A stretch of DNA of 64,000 nt from Lyngbya sp. PCC 8106 (lineage in GTDB: Bacteria > Cyanobacteriota > Cyanobacteriia > Cyanobacteriales > Microcoleaceae): assembly GCF_000169095.1 (NCBI RefSeq), contig NZ_AAVU01000011.1:102739-166738 (forward strand), read 5' to 3'. Shown here piece after piece: positions 28,501 through 35,430 of this stretch. The first letter of the stretch is position 1. Every line of letters starts with the position of its first letter. Below the pieces are notes generated by a model, which had not been told where the DNA came from, did not search any database, and was given only the letters and a program-made list of their open reading frames with translations. The translations under genes and the position numbers were made by a program.

Positions 28501-29827
28501 TGATGACGACGCCGTTTCTAACGTGGGGACTGTACGCCTGACGCTGGAAGATGACGGTTCAATTCCTCGGGGTGAACCCATTGATGATGGCGGTTGTGAC
28601 TGTCCTCCTTTACCCGAGTTTGGTACTGTTCCCCTACCCGAACCTTTAGGCTTGACTCCCAGTGCGTTTAATGCCTTCGATAACGTTATTGATGGCAGTG
28701 ATAACGCTGATGATATCGTAGCCGGTTCCCTCGGTAGCGATGTTGTCTTTGCGTTTGGCGGAGACGATAGTATTGAAGCCTTTGAGGGCAATGATACGGT
28801 TTTTGGTGGTATTGGTAATGATCTGACCTTTGGCGACCAGGGTAACGATTCTCTGTTGGGTGGTGATGGTAATGACACGCTGATCGGCAGTAACGGCGGT
28901 AACGGCTTGGCCGCGTCGTCGGCTGTTGAGGAGAATGATACTATTCACGGCCACCGCAACGATGATTTACTCCAAGGTGGCCCCGGTGATGACCTGATGT
29001 ATAGCGGTCAAGAGGATGACTTCTCCTACGGTGGAAAGGGTAATGATATTGTCTGGGGGGATTTGGGTAATGATACCCTGCACGGCGATGAAGGTAATGA
29101 CACCTTAGTGGGTGATACCGTTGATGAAAGCGAGATCGAACCCGAACGCGGTCTGAGTGGGATGATTGATTTGGTCTGGGGGGGTGCCGGTGATGATTTC
29201 ATCAATGGCGGTCGCAGTAATGATACCCTCAGCGGTGGGGTTGGAAATGATACCGTTCGCGGCGGTAAGGAAGATGATCTCATCTACGGTGAAGCCGGTT
29301 CGGACCTGATGTACGGAGATTTGGGCAATGACCAACTCTGCGGCGGTGACGGCAACGATAGCCTTTATGGTGATATTGATAACCAGGAAAGTATCGGTGA
29401 TGCTCCCGGACGAGATACCATCTGTGGCGGTAACGGTAATGATATCCTGTTTGGGAATGAAGATCAAGATCGCCTCTGCGGGGGAACTGATAATGATACC
29501 CTTTATGGTGGGTTAGCTGAGGATACTCTAGCGGGTGAACAGGGTGATGATTGGTTGTTTGGCGATCAAGGTGATGACTTGATTTCTGGCGGAAGTGGTG
29601 CCGATCGCTTTATTCTATTGTCAGGTAGCGGTACGGACACTATTCAAGATTTCCAACTCGGTACTGATTTTATCGCTTTGGGTGGGGGTTTAAGCTTTGA
29701 TGGGTTAACTCTGTCTCAAAGTGGTACTTCCACCGTTATCAGTCTCGACGGTCAAGAGTTGGCTATTCTCAATCAGATCCAGGTGAGTTCAATCACTGAA
29801 AGTAGCTTTACGACTTTTGCTGGCTAA
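22589..29827 (+). CDS. Giant DUF4347 / tandem cadherin-like / RTX surface protein 3
   Basis: At 2412 aa this is the largest paralog. It begins almost directly in the DUF4347-type domain (TEILVVIDAQVED; IISHGSPGCLQLG; LYGCNVAAGDAG), lacking the 34-43-residue Ser/Thr-rich leader of the other three. The shared unnamed domain runs to about 484. Then come eight near-identical 96-aa cadherin-like/VCBS-type modules (about 484-1250; signatures DPENDPLNITTF and GFTGTDTFTYT), four diverged ones (to about 1630), the common modules, a Pro/Ser linker, GGCDCPPLP near 2000, RTX repeats at about 2030-2330 and the C-terminal block. The protein is highly acidic, as is usual for calcium-stabilised stalks. The start ATG is at 22589 behind AGGCAAAA, a weak ribosome binding site. 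Confidence 0.9.
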   Translation: MNPTKTEILVVIDAQVEDAKKLFEGVVTGTKTIVIDPTKDGVEQITEAIKENSNISEIQIISHGSPGCLQLGNSELSLETLNRYANSLKTWSLSSLLLYGCNVAAGDAGVEFIEKLREITGAKIAASANKTGHSALGGDWNLEVKTEEFEVSLALSLDAIANYNFTFPRPIEIRNEDIGNLQVSEESELEVNQDGQSLTYTFGQGENKEIFSFLDSESNQEFEPVISISTFKLRRVNNNQVTGKQQIIWYETTPDSTNTEIKLAPNLATGTGDQEAMEVALSSDLINRGTDNIFANTGNNQGMVNNIERVDYIQSGNGLDVPQTDLDDIGVVIMERGGNDAFFIAAITELDDNDDPSAFGSLVKVGRNDWGKSDDAQYTFKVLRQEENGDEIISSQPRNNNSQPIGGVFISYEDLLGENPDINQFFGYALFSPDIDEQRANSDPNYLVDWSNFPLNTRDGNNEETGGLDLVGGGFIYQRADLNLPPDAVDDTATTQVNTSVPIAVLSNDRDPENDPLNITTFDVNSANGGTVAPSANGQLIYTPADGFTGTDTFTYTLNDGNGGTDTATVTVTVDTRPNTNPDAVDDTLITGFNTPVTINVLGNDTDPENDPLNITTFDENSANGGTVAPSANGQLIYTPADGFTGTDTFTYTLNDGNGGTDTATVTVTVDTRPNTNPDAVDDTLITGFNTPVTINVLGNDTDPENDPLNITTFDENSANGGTVSPSANGQLIYTPAENFTGTDTFTYTINDGNGGTDTATVTVTVDTRPNTNPDAVDDTLTTGFNTPVTINVLGNDTDPENDPLNITTFDENSANGGTVSPSANGQLIYTPADGFTGTDTFTYTINDGNGGTDTATVTVTVDTRPNTNPDAVDDTLTTGFNTPVTINVLGNDTDPENDPLNITTFDENSANGGTVSPSANGQLIYTPAENFTGTDTFTYTINDGNGGTDTATVTVTVDTRPNTNPDAVDDTLTTGFNTPVTINVLGNDTDPENDPLNITTFDENSANGGTVSPSANGQLIYTPAENFTGTDTFTYTINDGNGGTDTATVTVTVDTRPNTNPDAVDDTLTTGFNTPVTINVLGNDTDPENDPLNITTFDVNSANGGTVAPSANGQLIYTPAENFTGTDTFTYTINDGNGGTDTATVTVTVDTRPNTNPDAVDDTLITGFNTPVTINVLGNDTDPENDPLNITTFDENSANGGTVSPSANGQLIYTPAENFTGTDTFTYTLNDGNGGTDTATVTVTVEEPVNTNPDAVDDERSIRSNTAIIINVVGNDSDPENDPLNISNFEENSANGGTITRSASGRALVYTPAANFTGTDTFTYTVNDGNGGTDTATVTINVETDQTLLAANDTATTDQNTNVTINVLANDIDPENDPLEINTFDENSASGGTISRSENGEALVYTPAPGFSGTDTFTYEATDGTNTDIATVTVTVNPATNTEPSAIDDERRTEVNTAVTVNVLTNDTDPENDPLTIENFDETSANGGIIEPSEEGQALVYTPPQGFVGTDTFTYTINDGQGGTDTATVTINVTDEQLKPEAVDDRATTQQNAEVSINVVANDLDPENDPLNINSFDQTSANGGTVAASEDGQSLVYTPASGFIGVDTFVYQVTDGTNTDIATVTVNVEAANEVENQPPTATDENVNTPFQTPVTFNLSDNVSDPDGNIDLSTIDFDLTTPEINRQLTLSQGTLTVNNQGQATFTPVGGFTGVVSIPYTVADDLGATSQPANISITVNPDSNQPPTAEDVENTSILNSSAAIPLPLSAANFGDPDGTVERINLTLPDSGQGTLLLDGVAVTDPARVQRLTPDQLDNLSFRPNSQFVGNVTFTYTVTDDDGANSNLANITIPVSAFSAPTIPPTPSIPSIPSEPSEPPANLPPVVEDQSKTVPNDGNRFPVPPLKGNDRDGRVNFYTITELPPNGTLFLNDEEITSLEQVRRLTPSQAEQLTFEPNPNFTGEIRFSYTATDDDDAVSNVGTVRLTLEDDGSIPRGEPIDDGGCDCPPLPEFGTVPLPEPLGLTPSAFNAFDNVIDGSDNADDIVAGSLGSDVVFAFGGDDSIEAFEGNDTVFGGIGNDLTFGDQGNDSLLGGDGNDTLIGSNGGNGLAASSAVEENDTIHGHRNDDLLQGGPGDDLMYSGQEDDFSYGGKGNDIVWGDLGNDTLHGDEGNDTLVGDTVDESEIEPERGLSGMIDLVWGGAGDDFINGGRSNDTLSGGVGNDTVRGGKEDDLIYGEAGSDLMYGDLGNDQLCGGDGNDSLYGDIDNQESIGDAPGRDTICGGNGNDILFGNEDQDRLCGGTDNDTLYGGLAEDTLAGEQGDDWLFGDQGDDLISGGSGADRFILLSGSGTDTIQDFQLGTDFIALGGGLSFDGLTLSQSGTSTVISLDGQELAILNQIQVSSITESSFTTFAG
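24035..26338 (+). repeat. Eight-copy 288-bp tandem repeat in giant gene 3
   Basis: The motif AATACCAATCCTGATGCGGT recurs at 24323, 24611, 24899, 25187, 25475, 25763 and 26051, exactly 288 nt (96 codons) apart; a related unit precedes and ends the array. Units differ only at a few positions: DVNS/DENS, VAPS/VSPS, ADGF/AENF, TLND/TIND and TLIT/TLTT. The variants are shuffled between units rather than graded. Confidence 0.95.
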
Positions 29828-29847
29828 TCTGTTATCCTGACAACAGC

Positions 29848-29891
29848 GCGATCGCGAACGTTGGTTATAATGACTAATTCATAGCGATCGC
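29848..29891 (+). terminator. HIP1-pair stem after giant gene 3
   Basis: GCGATCGC at 29848-29855 and at 29884-29891 can pair over 8 bp, 20 nt after the stop. The loop includes ACGTTGGTTATAATGACTAA, matching the loop after giant gene 1. No T-run follows (TGCGCCTTTG), so termination is uncertain. Confidence 0.45.
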
Positions 29892-30159
29892 TGCGCCTTT
29901 GAATTTGATCAGAAGACTAAAGTATGACTTTGAACTTTGGGTATTTGATTACAGTACCCTAGTTCTTTTGCTCAAAAAATTAGAAGAATTCCTTTGAAAA
30001 TTCAGCTTTTCAAGCCTATTACAAAATTCTCAAGATATGTTGCAAATAACGATTGATTTAGAGTGATAAAAGTTATTCTCTATTTATCGATTAAATTATT
30101 AAATTTTTCTTTATTTAAACTTCTCAACAAACCCAGATACAACTTTCATAAAAGTAGCA

Positions 30160-30266
30160 TTTTGTCAAGGGTTAATATGACAGTTTATCAACTGTTATAA
30201 ATCAAAACGTGAAAAATAACCAGGAGTAGTTATATCTATAAGTGATCTTACTGAGACGATCAGTAA
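30160..30266 (+). promoter_or_regulatory. Distal conserved element, giant gene 4 leader
   Basis: TTTTGTCAA at 30160, dyad ATGACAGTT-TATC-AACTGTTAT at 30177-30198 and second dyad TTACTG-n7-CAGTAA at 30248-30266. Dyad-to-dyad distance is 71 nt, as in gene 2. Against gene 2, the second dyad has C-to-T in the left arm and G-to-A at the paired place in the right arm. Confidence 0.7.
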
Positions 30267-30488
30267 AATCGATCTAATCCTTAACAACAGTCATAGGGGA
30301 GTGGTATAAATGAATAAATTTCAGTTGCTAGATCAGAAATTTTTTCTTTATTAAGTAGAAACTCAAAGGCTATGAATATCTAGAAATCTAGATTCTATTG
30401 CTATTTTAATGGACAAGTTCAGGATTTGACCGTTCCCCATAATATTCTACTTCTGTCTGTGAGGTGGAAAGTTTCCACATAATTAAAA

Positions 30489-30513
30489 AATCCTCCGAAA
30501 CTTTGGAAGGATT
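30489..30513 (+). promoter_or_regulatory. Proximal hairpin before giant gene 4
   Basis: AATCCT (30489-30494) pairs with AGGATT (30508-30513), with CC/GG extending the stem across one bulged A. The loop GAAACTTT matches that of gene 2. It ends 37 nt before ATG 30551, which supports that start over an upstream one at 30464. Confidence 0.7.
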
Positions 30514-30550
30514 ATCAGTTTGTAATGTAATTTTTCTTAAACCCACTGAA

Positions 30551-33500
30551 ATGATGTCTTCTAATTCAGGCTCTACTCAAACTTTCTCTCCTACTCTTTC
30601 TCGTTCACTTTTGCAAGACCAGGCACAAGTTAAAAACTCTACAGAAACTTGTTTTTCTCTTGCTTATCGTTCCTCAAAAACCCAGCTTCTTGTTATTATT
30701 GATGCTCACGTAGAAGACGCACAAAAGTTACTCAGAGGCGTTGTATCAGGAGCTAAAGTCATCGTTCTAGATGCGACTCAAGACGGAGTTCAGCAAATTA
30801 GCCAAGCTCTGCGAGAATATACAGATATTTCGGAAATTCATCTTATTTCTCATGGTAGTCCTGGCTGTTTACAACTGGGTAATACCCAACTCAGTTTAGA
30901 TACGCTACAACATTACGCCAACACCCTAAAAACTTGGTCAGTCCCGCATTTAATTCTCTACGGTTGTCATGTCGCCGCAGGAGATGCAGGTGTTGAGTTT
31001 ATTGAAAAACTCCATCAATTCACAGGTGCTAAAATCGCCGCTTCTGCAAACAAAACGGGTTATTCAGATTTAGGTGGAGATTGGAACCTAGAAGTCAAAA
31101 CCGATGAATTTGAAGTCTCTTTAGCACTCACTTCAGAAGCGATCGCCAATTATGATTCTACTTTTGCTCTTCCCATTGTTAGTCTAATAACAGAGGAGCA
31201 AAATGCCGAAGAAAGTACAATTGTCAATCAAGGAATCACCTATAATTTTGGGCAGGGTAGCAATCTAGAAGTCACTAGCTTTGAGACAGAGGGCGGTGTC
31301 GAATTTTTATCAGCAGGTATACTGAACGACTTTGAATTAAGACGGGTCGATCAAAATCAAGATCCAGACGCCGAACCTGACAGACGCCAAATTATTTGGT
31401 ACGAACTAGCCCCCAATAGCACTAACACAAACGTTAACTTAGCCCCCGAGCTAGCCGTACCTACCATTAACGGTCCGGCGATGGAAACGGCTTTGTTTAG
31501 TGAATTTATTAACCGGGGTACAGATAATATTTTCGCAAATCAAGGCAATCAGGATGGAAATGTCAATAATATTGAACGGGTTGACTATATTTCTACATCG
31601 GGTTTACCGTTTCCTCAAAATCAAGAGGATCTAGATGGTATTGGTTTCCTTATTTTAGAGCGGGGAGGTAATGATCCGTTCAAAATAGCAGCGATTACTG
31701 CCATTGACGAGCAAGGGAATCCGACTGCATATGGGGATTTGCGCTCTTTTCCCAATGACGCTGATTGGGGTATATCTGATACTGGATTTAGAGTGGTCGT
31801 TCTGCGTCAAGAAGAAGGTGAAGAAGATCTTGCCCCGACAATAGTACCCCGACTAAATGACCCGGACACCAACATTCAAAATATTGCGGGTATTTTTGTT
31901 AGCTACGAAGATTTATTGGGTGCTAATCCTACGAGTGAGGCGTTTTTTGGGTATTCTCTGTTTCCGCCGGATATTGACGGAACAAACGACTTAGTGGGAC
32001 TGAGTGACTTTCCTCTGGACACCTCCGATCAACAAGGCGATGAGGCTCGGCGAGGAGGTCTAGATTTGGTGGGAGGGGGTGTTGTTTATCGAGCATCGGG
32101 GGTTAATGTTCCCCCGGAAGCTGCCGATGACACCGCAACAATAAATCCGGGAGAGACAGAAGTTTCTATTCCGGTTTTAGATAATGACATTGACCGCGAT
32201 GATGGCCCAGATCCATTAAGTATTGTTTCTGGTGATATTACAACTCCACCTAATGGTACTGTGGTTCTCAATGATCAGGGTACACCCGACACAACTGATG
32301 ATGTCATCGACTATACGCCCAATCCAGGATTTAGTGGCACTGATACTTTTGAATACACCATTACTGATGGTGCTGATACTGCCACCGCAACAGTCACAGT
32401 TACCGTTAATGCTGTACCCAACGAACCTCCAATTGCGGTAGATGATCCGGCTACAACCGATGCCGCAACACTTGTTTCTATCGATGTTCTGGCTAACGAC
32501 TCAGATCCAGACAACAGCCCTAACCCATTAAGTATTGCTGATATTACAGATCCAGCTAATGGTACTGCGGTTCTCAATAATAACGGTACACCCGATGACC
32601 CGACCGATGATTTAGTTGACTATACACCCAATGCAGGATTTAGTGGCACTGAGACTTTTGACTACATCATTACTGATGGTGAGGATACCGATACAGCAAC
32701 GGTTACAGTTACCGTTAATCCTCCACCTTCCCAACCCGTAAACGGTACAATCTTTATCGACACCAACATCAATAATACCCTTGACCCCGATGAGGGATTG
32801 GCTAATATTACTGTTAACTTAGTTGATGGTGATGGCAATGTTGTTACTACCGTTGTTACCGATGCTGATGGAAGCTACCAATTTGATGATGTTGTTCCGG
32901 GTGACTATACCGTTGAAGTTGATACTGAAGACCCAGATCTTCCTGAAGGCGCAACCCTAGAAACAGCTAGCACTCCCGTAACTGTTGCTAACCAACCCGT
33001 AACAGATATTAACTTTGGGTTCCTCCCCGCTAACGAACCTCCTGTTGCTGGGGACGTCACTGCTGAAACCCGGTTTAACTCTCCAACAGCTCCCTTTCCT
33101 CTAGACATTACCGATCCCGATAACAACGAAGATTTAACGACTATTGACCTTGATCCTACAACTCCAGAATTTGAGACAACTCGGACAATTCCAGAACAAG
33201 GAACATTTACAGTTGAAATTGTTGATAACGAACCTCTTGTTACCTTTACACCCGCCCAAGGATTTTTAGGTTCAGCAAACCCCGTTGTTATCAACTACAC
33301 CGTCCAAGATACTCGGGGTGAAATTTCAGAACCTGCGGGTACAATTTCAGTTACCGTTAACCCCAATCAACCCCCTGTTGCCAACACTGTTCAAAGTGAC
33401 CAGATTTTAAATGTCAGCTCGATTCCTTTACCTCTGTCTCCAGCAGACTTCAACGATCCTGACGGTACGGTAGAGATTGTCAGCCTAACACTACCCCCTT

Positions 33501-35332
33501 CTGAACAAGGATTTTTGTTGTTGGATGGTATAGCGGTTACAGACGCAACTCAGGTACAGAATTTAACTCCCGATCAACTTGAGAACCTGACGTTCCAGCC
33601 AAATCTGAGTTTTAGCGGAAATACTGTTTTCACCTATACCGTTACTGACAATGATCAGGCAATCTCTGATGTTGCAAATATAACCATTCCGGTTATTCCC
33701 TTATCTGTTCCTAGTTTTCCCCAAAATCCCGATCCGATTACAAATTTACCGCCAGAAGCACAGGATAAAACTGAAACCATTATCAATGATGGTACAACTG
33801 CTGAGATCCCTCAGTTAACGGCAACCGATCCTGACGGTACTGTTGAATCCTTTAATATCGTTGAACTCCCCTCGAATGGAACTCTGTTCCTCAATGGTGA
33901 AGAAGTTACTGACCTCGATCAAGTTCAAAATCTAACCCCCGAACAAGCAGGATTACTCAGCTTTCAACCTGATCCGAACTTTATTGGCGAAACTAGCTTT
34001 ACGTTCACAGCAACAGATAATGAGGGTGCGCTTTCTAATGTAGGAACGGTACAGTTTATCGTTGAAGAAGATGCGGTCTTTCCGCCCAATGAACCCGTTG
34101 ATGATGGCGGTTGTGACTGTCCGACTCTACCTGAATTTGGTGCGATTGATCTCCCAGACCGTCCTGATGCGGTTCCCAATCCTTCAGACATCGATCAGCC
34201 GATTATCGGTTCGGATGCGGATGAAATTTTCCGAGGAACCGTGGTCGATGACACGCTTTTTCCTGTCAGTGAAAATGCTGTGATTGTTGGCTTTGAGGGG
34301 AATGATACGGTTTTTGGAAGTGATAGCGATCAACTAATTTTTGGGGATCAGGGAAATGATTCTCTATTTGGAGAATTGGGTAACGACACGATTATCGGTA
34401 CCGATGGTTCTGGTATTTCCGTTGGAGATGTCATTGAACAAGATATTATTTATGGCAACGAGGGTAACGATTTACTTCAAGGTGGCCCTGGAAATGACAC
34501 GATCTTCAGTGGAGAACAAGATGATTTCACTTACGGGGGTCAAGATCGGGATATCATCTTGGGAGATTTAGGTAATGATACCCTTTACGGCGATCAGGGT
34601 GATGACTCGATGTTGGGTGACACGGTTGATGAAGATGAGATTGAGCCTCAACGAGGTGTGAATGGGGTAATTGATTTGATGTGGGGGGGTGCAGGTGATG
34701 ACTCAATGAATGGGGGTCGCGGTAATGATACCCTCAGTGGAGGTGTTGGAAATGATGACGTTCGTGGGGGGAAAGAAGACGATCTCGTTTACGGTGAAGT
34801 CGGTTCGGACCTGCTTTACGGCGATTTAGGCAATGACGAGGTTTGTGGGGATGAGGGTAATGATACTCTGTTTGGGGATATCAACGACAATGAAACGTTT
34901 AGTGATACTCCGGGAGAAGATACGCTGTGTGGCGGAAGTGGCAATGATCTCCTCTATGGAAATCAAGACCAAGATCGCCTCTGTGGGGGAACCGATAACG
35001 ATACTCTCTATGGCGGTTTAGGAGAAGATACGCTTTACGGAGAACAGGGGGACGACTGGCTTGTTGGCGATGAAGCTGAGGATCTACTATTTGGAGGAAG
35101 TGGCCGCGATCGCTTTGTCCTGTTCTCTGGCGAGGGAACGGATACGATTGGTGATTTCCAACTGGGTACTGATTTCATCGCTTTGGGTGGCGGTTTAACT
35201 TTTGAGGATTTAACGTTCTCTCAAGATGGCACCTCGACGATTATTAGTCTCGATGATCAACAGTTAGCAATTCTCAATACTGTACAAACGAGTGCTTTAA
35301 CTGAAAGTAGTTTTACTACATTCGTTAGCTAA
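30551..35332 (+). CDS. Giant DUF4347 / cadherin-like / SdrD-B-like / RTX surface protein 4
   Basis: This paralog of about 1593 aa has a DUF4347-type domain at about 44-206 (LISHGSPGCLQLG; LYGCHVAAGDAG, with His in place of Asn), the shared unnamed domain to about 515, two cadherin-like modules, one SdrD-B-like module (about 730-826), further cadherin-like modules, GGCDCPTLP near 1185, RTX repeats and the common C-terminal block ending FTTFVS. An upstream start at 30464 would add 29 residues, but those codons cover the conserved leader hairpin, and the paralogs start at the place that matches ATG 30551. The N-terminus from there (MMSSNSGSTQTFSPTLS) matches the Ser/Thr-rich leaders of genes 1 and 2. 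Confidence 0.88.
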   Translation: MMSSNSGSTQTFSPTLSRSLLQDQAQVKNSTETCFSLAYRSSKTQLLVIIDAHVEDAQKLLRGVVSGAKVIVLDATQDGVQQISQALREYTDISEIHLISHGSPGCLQLGNTQLSLDTLQHYANTLKTWSVPHLILYGCHVAAGDAGVEFIEKLHQFTGAKIAASANKTGYSDLGGDWNLEVKTDEFEVSLALTSEAIANYDSTFALPIVSLITEEQNAEESTIVNQGITYNFGQGSNLEVTSFETEGGVEFLSAGILNDFELRRVDQNQDPDAEPDRRQIIWYELAPNSTNTNVNLAPELAVPTINGPAMETALFSEFINRGTDNIFANQGNQDGNVNNIERVDYISTSGLPFPQNQEDLDGIGFLILERGGNDPFKIAAITAIDEQGNPTAYGDLRSFPNDADWGISDTGFRVVVLRQEEGEEDLAPTIVPRLNDPDTNIQNIAGIFVSYEDLLGANPTSEAFFGYSLFPPDIDGTNDLVGLSDFPLDTSDQQGDEARRGGLDLVGGGVVYRASGVNVPPEAADDTATINPGETEVSIPVLDNDIDRDDGPDPLSIVSGDITTPPNGTVVLNDQGTPDTTDDVIDYTPNPGFSGTDTFEYTITDGADTATATVTVTVNAVPNEPPIAVDDPATTDAATLVSIDVLANDSDPDNSPNPLSIADITDPANGTAVLNNNGTPDDPTDDLVDYTPNAGFSGTETFDYIITDGEDTDTATVTVTVNPPPSQPVNGTIFIDTNINNTLDPDEGLANITVNLVDGDGNVVTTVVTDADGSYQFDDVVPGDYTVEVDTEDPDLPEGATLETASTPVTVANQPVTDINFGFLPANEPPVAGDVTAETRFNSPTAPFPLDITDPDNNEDLTTIDLDPTTPEFETTRTIPEQGTFTVEIVDNEPLVTFTPAQGFLGSANPVVINYTVQDTRGEISEPAGTISVTVNPNQPPVANTVQSDQILNVSSIPLPLSPADFNDPDGTVEIVSLTLPPSEQGFLLLDGIAVTDATQVQNLTPDQLENLTFQPNLSFSGNTVFTYTVTDNDQAISDVANITIPVIPLSVPSFPQNPDPITNLPPEAQDKTETIINDGTTAEIPQLTATDPDGTVESFNIVELPSNGTLFLNGEEVTDLDQVQNLTPEQAGLLSFQPDPNFIGETSFTFTATDNEGALSNVGTVQFIVEEDAVFPPNEPVDDGGCDCPTLPEFGAIDLPDRPDAVPNPSDIDQPIIGSDADEIFRGTVVDDTLFPVSENAVIVGFEGNDTVFGSDSDQLIFGDQGNDSLFGELGNDTIIGTDGSGISVGDVIEQDIIYGNEGNDLLQGGPGNDTIFSGEQDDFTYGGQDRDIILGDLGNDTLYGDQGDDSMLGDTVDEDEIEPQRGVNGVIDLMWGGAGDDSMNGGRGNDTLSGGVGNDDVRGGKEDDLVYGEVGSDLLYGDLGNDEVCGDEGNDTLFGDINDNETFSDTPGEDTLCGGSGNDLLYGNQDQDRLCGGTDNDTLYGGLGEDTLYGEQGDDWLVGDEAEDLLFGGSGRDRFVLFSGEGTDTIGDFQLGTDFIALGGGLTFEDLTFSQDGTSTIISLDDQQLAILNTVQTSALTESSFTTFVS

Positions 35333-35346
35333 CCTGCTATCCTAGC

Positions 35347-35400
35347 AACAGCGATCGCGAACGTTGGTTAGAATAATTGACTCAGAGCGATCGCTGTTTT
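35347..35400 (+). terminator. HIP1-pair terminator after giant gene 4
   Basis: AACAGCGATCGC (35347-35358) pairs perfectly over 12 bp with GCGATCGCTGTT (35387-35398), 14 nt after the stop, and TT follows to give a short T-run (TGTTTTCC). The loop carries the shared ACGTTGGTTA. This is the best of the three HIP1-pair stems and looks like an intrinsic terminator. Confidence 0.65.
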
Positions 35401-35430
35401 CCTCTATTTAATATTGACGAGGTATCTGCT

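Larger units (their letters stand above)
29828..30550. other. Leader region of giant gene 4
   Basis: The 723 nt contain the HIP1 stem of gene 3, the distal element (30160-30266) and the proximal hairpin (30489-30513). The distance from distal element to start is about 391 nt, shorter than the 624-674 nt in the other three leaders, so the spacer between the elements is not fixed. Confidence 0.55.
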
